From positions 1-35,915 of the forward strand of contig DAHXOT010000011.1 in assembly GCA_027364735.1 (NCBI GenBank): DNA of 35,915 nt, written 5' to 3'. Under the pieces are notes generated by a model. The model saw only the letters and a list, made by a program, of their open reading frames with translations. It was not told the DNA's origin and made no database searches. Shown here in pieces: positions 35,057-35,915 of the stretch. This DNA comes from Hydrotalea sp. Its GTDB lineage: Bacteria > Bacteroidota > Bacteroidia > Chitinophagales > Chitinophagaceae. Within the stretch, counting starts at the first letter, position 1. Every line of letters starts with the position of its first letter. The position numbers and the translations under genes are program-made.

Positions 35057-35741
35057 GTAGTAGTTGGTTTAATAGCACATCATTCTCAACATTTAATTCT
35101 TTATTTAGTTTAAATTTTAGGTAATGAATCTTATTACTCTTGGCAATGTCTAATCTTTCATAATGAGTTTCTATTAATAATTCAATCGGGATATGTTTTT
35201 GTGAATGAATATTTTCTACATCTTCTATTAATTCTAAATCAAACAAGCGAATAACTGTTTTTGTGAATTGGTATAAATTAGGACTATCGGTTTTTAAATG
35301 AATAATGCCGTTTGGTTGCAATATTTGTTGGTATAAACGTAAAAATTTTGGATGGGTTAATCTTTTTTTTGCTTTCGATAATCTTAGTTGAGGGTCGGGA
35401 AAAGTAATCCATATTTCAGCTACTTCGTTGGTAGTAAAATAGTTGGTTATTTTATCAATATGAGATCGAACAAAAGCAATATTTTTTAGGTTTTCGTTTA
35501 TGGCTGTTGTAGCGCCACGCCAAATTCTGTTTCCTTTAATATCTATGCCAATAAAATTTCTTTCAGCATACAATCTTCCTAAACCTACTGTATATTCGCC
35601 CTTTCCACAAGCCAATTCTAAAGTAATAGGATGCTGATTATTAAAAAATTCATTCCATTTTCCTTGAATATTGGTAGGATACTCTAAAACGTTGTGAAAA
35701 GATTTTATTGCATCGAATCGGATAAGTTTTTTTTGTCCCAT
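35037..35741 (-). CDS. trmB: tRNA (guanine-N7-)-methyltransferase
   Basis: A 234-residue enzyme that places m7G at position 46 of tRNAs. The S-adenosylmethionine site is LELACGKGEYTVGLG near residue 42, followed by NFIGIDIKGNRIWRGA. The substrate-binding motif is ITFPDPQ (the usual form is NFPDPWPK) followed by KKRLTHPKFL. The later LQPNGIIHLKTDS matches the family. It is the first gene of a minus-strand group of three. Confidence 0.93.
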   Translation of the reverse strand: MGQKKLIRFDAIKSFHNVLEYPTNIQGKWNEFFNNQHPITLELACGKGEYTVGLGRLYAERNFIGIDIKGNRIWRGATTAINENLKNIAFVRSHIDKITNYFTTNEVAEIWITFPDPQLRLSKAKKRLTHPKFLRLYQQILQPNGIIHLKTDSPNLYQFTKTVIRLFDLELIEDVENIHSQKHIPIELLIETHYERLDIAKSNKIHYLKFKLNKELNVENDVLLNQLLHESTTD

Positions 35742-35765
35742 AACTTGAAGGCGAAAATACGGGAA

Positions 35766-35801
35766 ATAAAAAAGCCTTCGAAGTAGAAACTTAAAGGCTT
35801 T
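35766..35801 (-). terminator. Intrinsic terminator of the RNA gene at the right edge
   Basis: On the minus strand AAAGCCTT pairs with AAGGCTTT (complements of 35794-35801 and 35771-35778), and inside it AAGT and ACTT form a second stem. It is followed by a run of T. It lies 24 bases downstream of the RNA 3' end and just upstream of trmB. Confidence 0.75.
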
Positions 35802-35825
35802 AAAACACCGAAATAAGAAAAGCTG

Positions 35826-35915
35826 TAGGGGTAGGAGTCGAACCTACACGAGGCAGTTAGCTGTAGCACAAAGTCCGGTGGTCAACCCCGGTCTTTCTTT
35901 CGAAAGGCTCTATGC
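35826..35915 (-). ncRNA. 3' part of a tRNA-like RNA, cut by the window edge
   Basis: On the minus strand GTAGG TTCGACT CCTAC is a perfect T-arm, followed by CCCTACA, which would be the 3' acceptor strand. No CCA is encoded. Upstream are a stem built on CCGG/CCGG and a small CAG/CTG hairpin. I cannot form a normal anticodon arm: the best candidate has loop GTTGACC with a mismatch and an over-long variable region. The 5' half is beyond the window. tmRNA is unlikely because the acceptor lacks the Ala G:U pair position. The terminator just downstream supports an expressed RNA gene. Confidence 0.4.

Noticed and set aside
35826-35915. tmRNA 3' end
   Set aside because: The acceptor strand lacks the Ala-type G:U pair position and has no encoded CCA, so a tmRNA is unlikely though not excluded.
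1-35915. CRISPR array or insertion sequence
   Set aside because: No regularly spaced repeats and no transposase gene were seen on either strand.

Overview
The window looks like a chromosome segment of a Bacteroidota bacterium, most likely from the Chitinophagia/Sphingobacteriia side. The evidence is the low G+C, starts with little Shine-Dalgarno signal, TAnnTTTG-type -7 promoter boxes, an alternative complex III (act) operon joined to an A1-type cytochrome oxidase operon, and a conjugative-element gene family (DUF6943) typical of the phylum. It has two parts, separated by a tRNA-Arg(CCT) gene at 16065-16139.

Left part (1 to about 16.1 kb) is the right-hand end of an integrative element; its left end is outside the window. 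It starts with a DUF6943-type gene and a gene-poor stretch (682-1989) holding a G-quadruplex-type motif and a long inverted repeat that could be a transfer origin. Next is a tightly packed five-gene minus-strand operon (13316 down to 1990): a 294-aa protein of no recognised family, a PLD-SNF2 helicase, an Eco57I-like adenine methylase, an SMC/RecF-like ATPase and an AlbA_2/GHKL protein. The helicase-methylase-ATPase core resembles the candidate antiphage system named Hma (helicase, methylase, ATPase). Divergent to it are a MerR-like regulator, a 64-aa protein and a large serine recombinase. A perfect 8+8 inverted repeat lies between the two transcription units and could control both. The recombinase reading frame ends inside the antisense of the tRNA-Arg gene, so this is probably the attachment junction.

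Right part (16.2-35.9 kb) is ordinary chromosome. It has a secreted VOC protein, a TPR membrane protein, a DUF2892 protein and convergent purN. Then comes a long plus-strand respiratory operon: actA-actB-actC-actD-actE-actF (quinol:cytochrome c oxidoreductase), coxB, coxA, ctaB (heme O synthase), two subunit III genes and subunit IV. It ends at a strong terminator (33016-33049). An SCO copper chaperone and a DUF420/CtaM-like assembly factor follow. The act genes pass electrons from menaquinol to cytochrome c and the cox genes pass them to oxygen; ctaB, SCO and DUF420 build the oxidase.

The far right has minus-strand housekeeping genes (an alkyltransferase-like protein, DUF5522, trmB) and the 3' end of a structured RNA with a tRNA-type T-arm and its own terminator, cut by the window edge.
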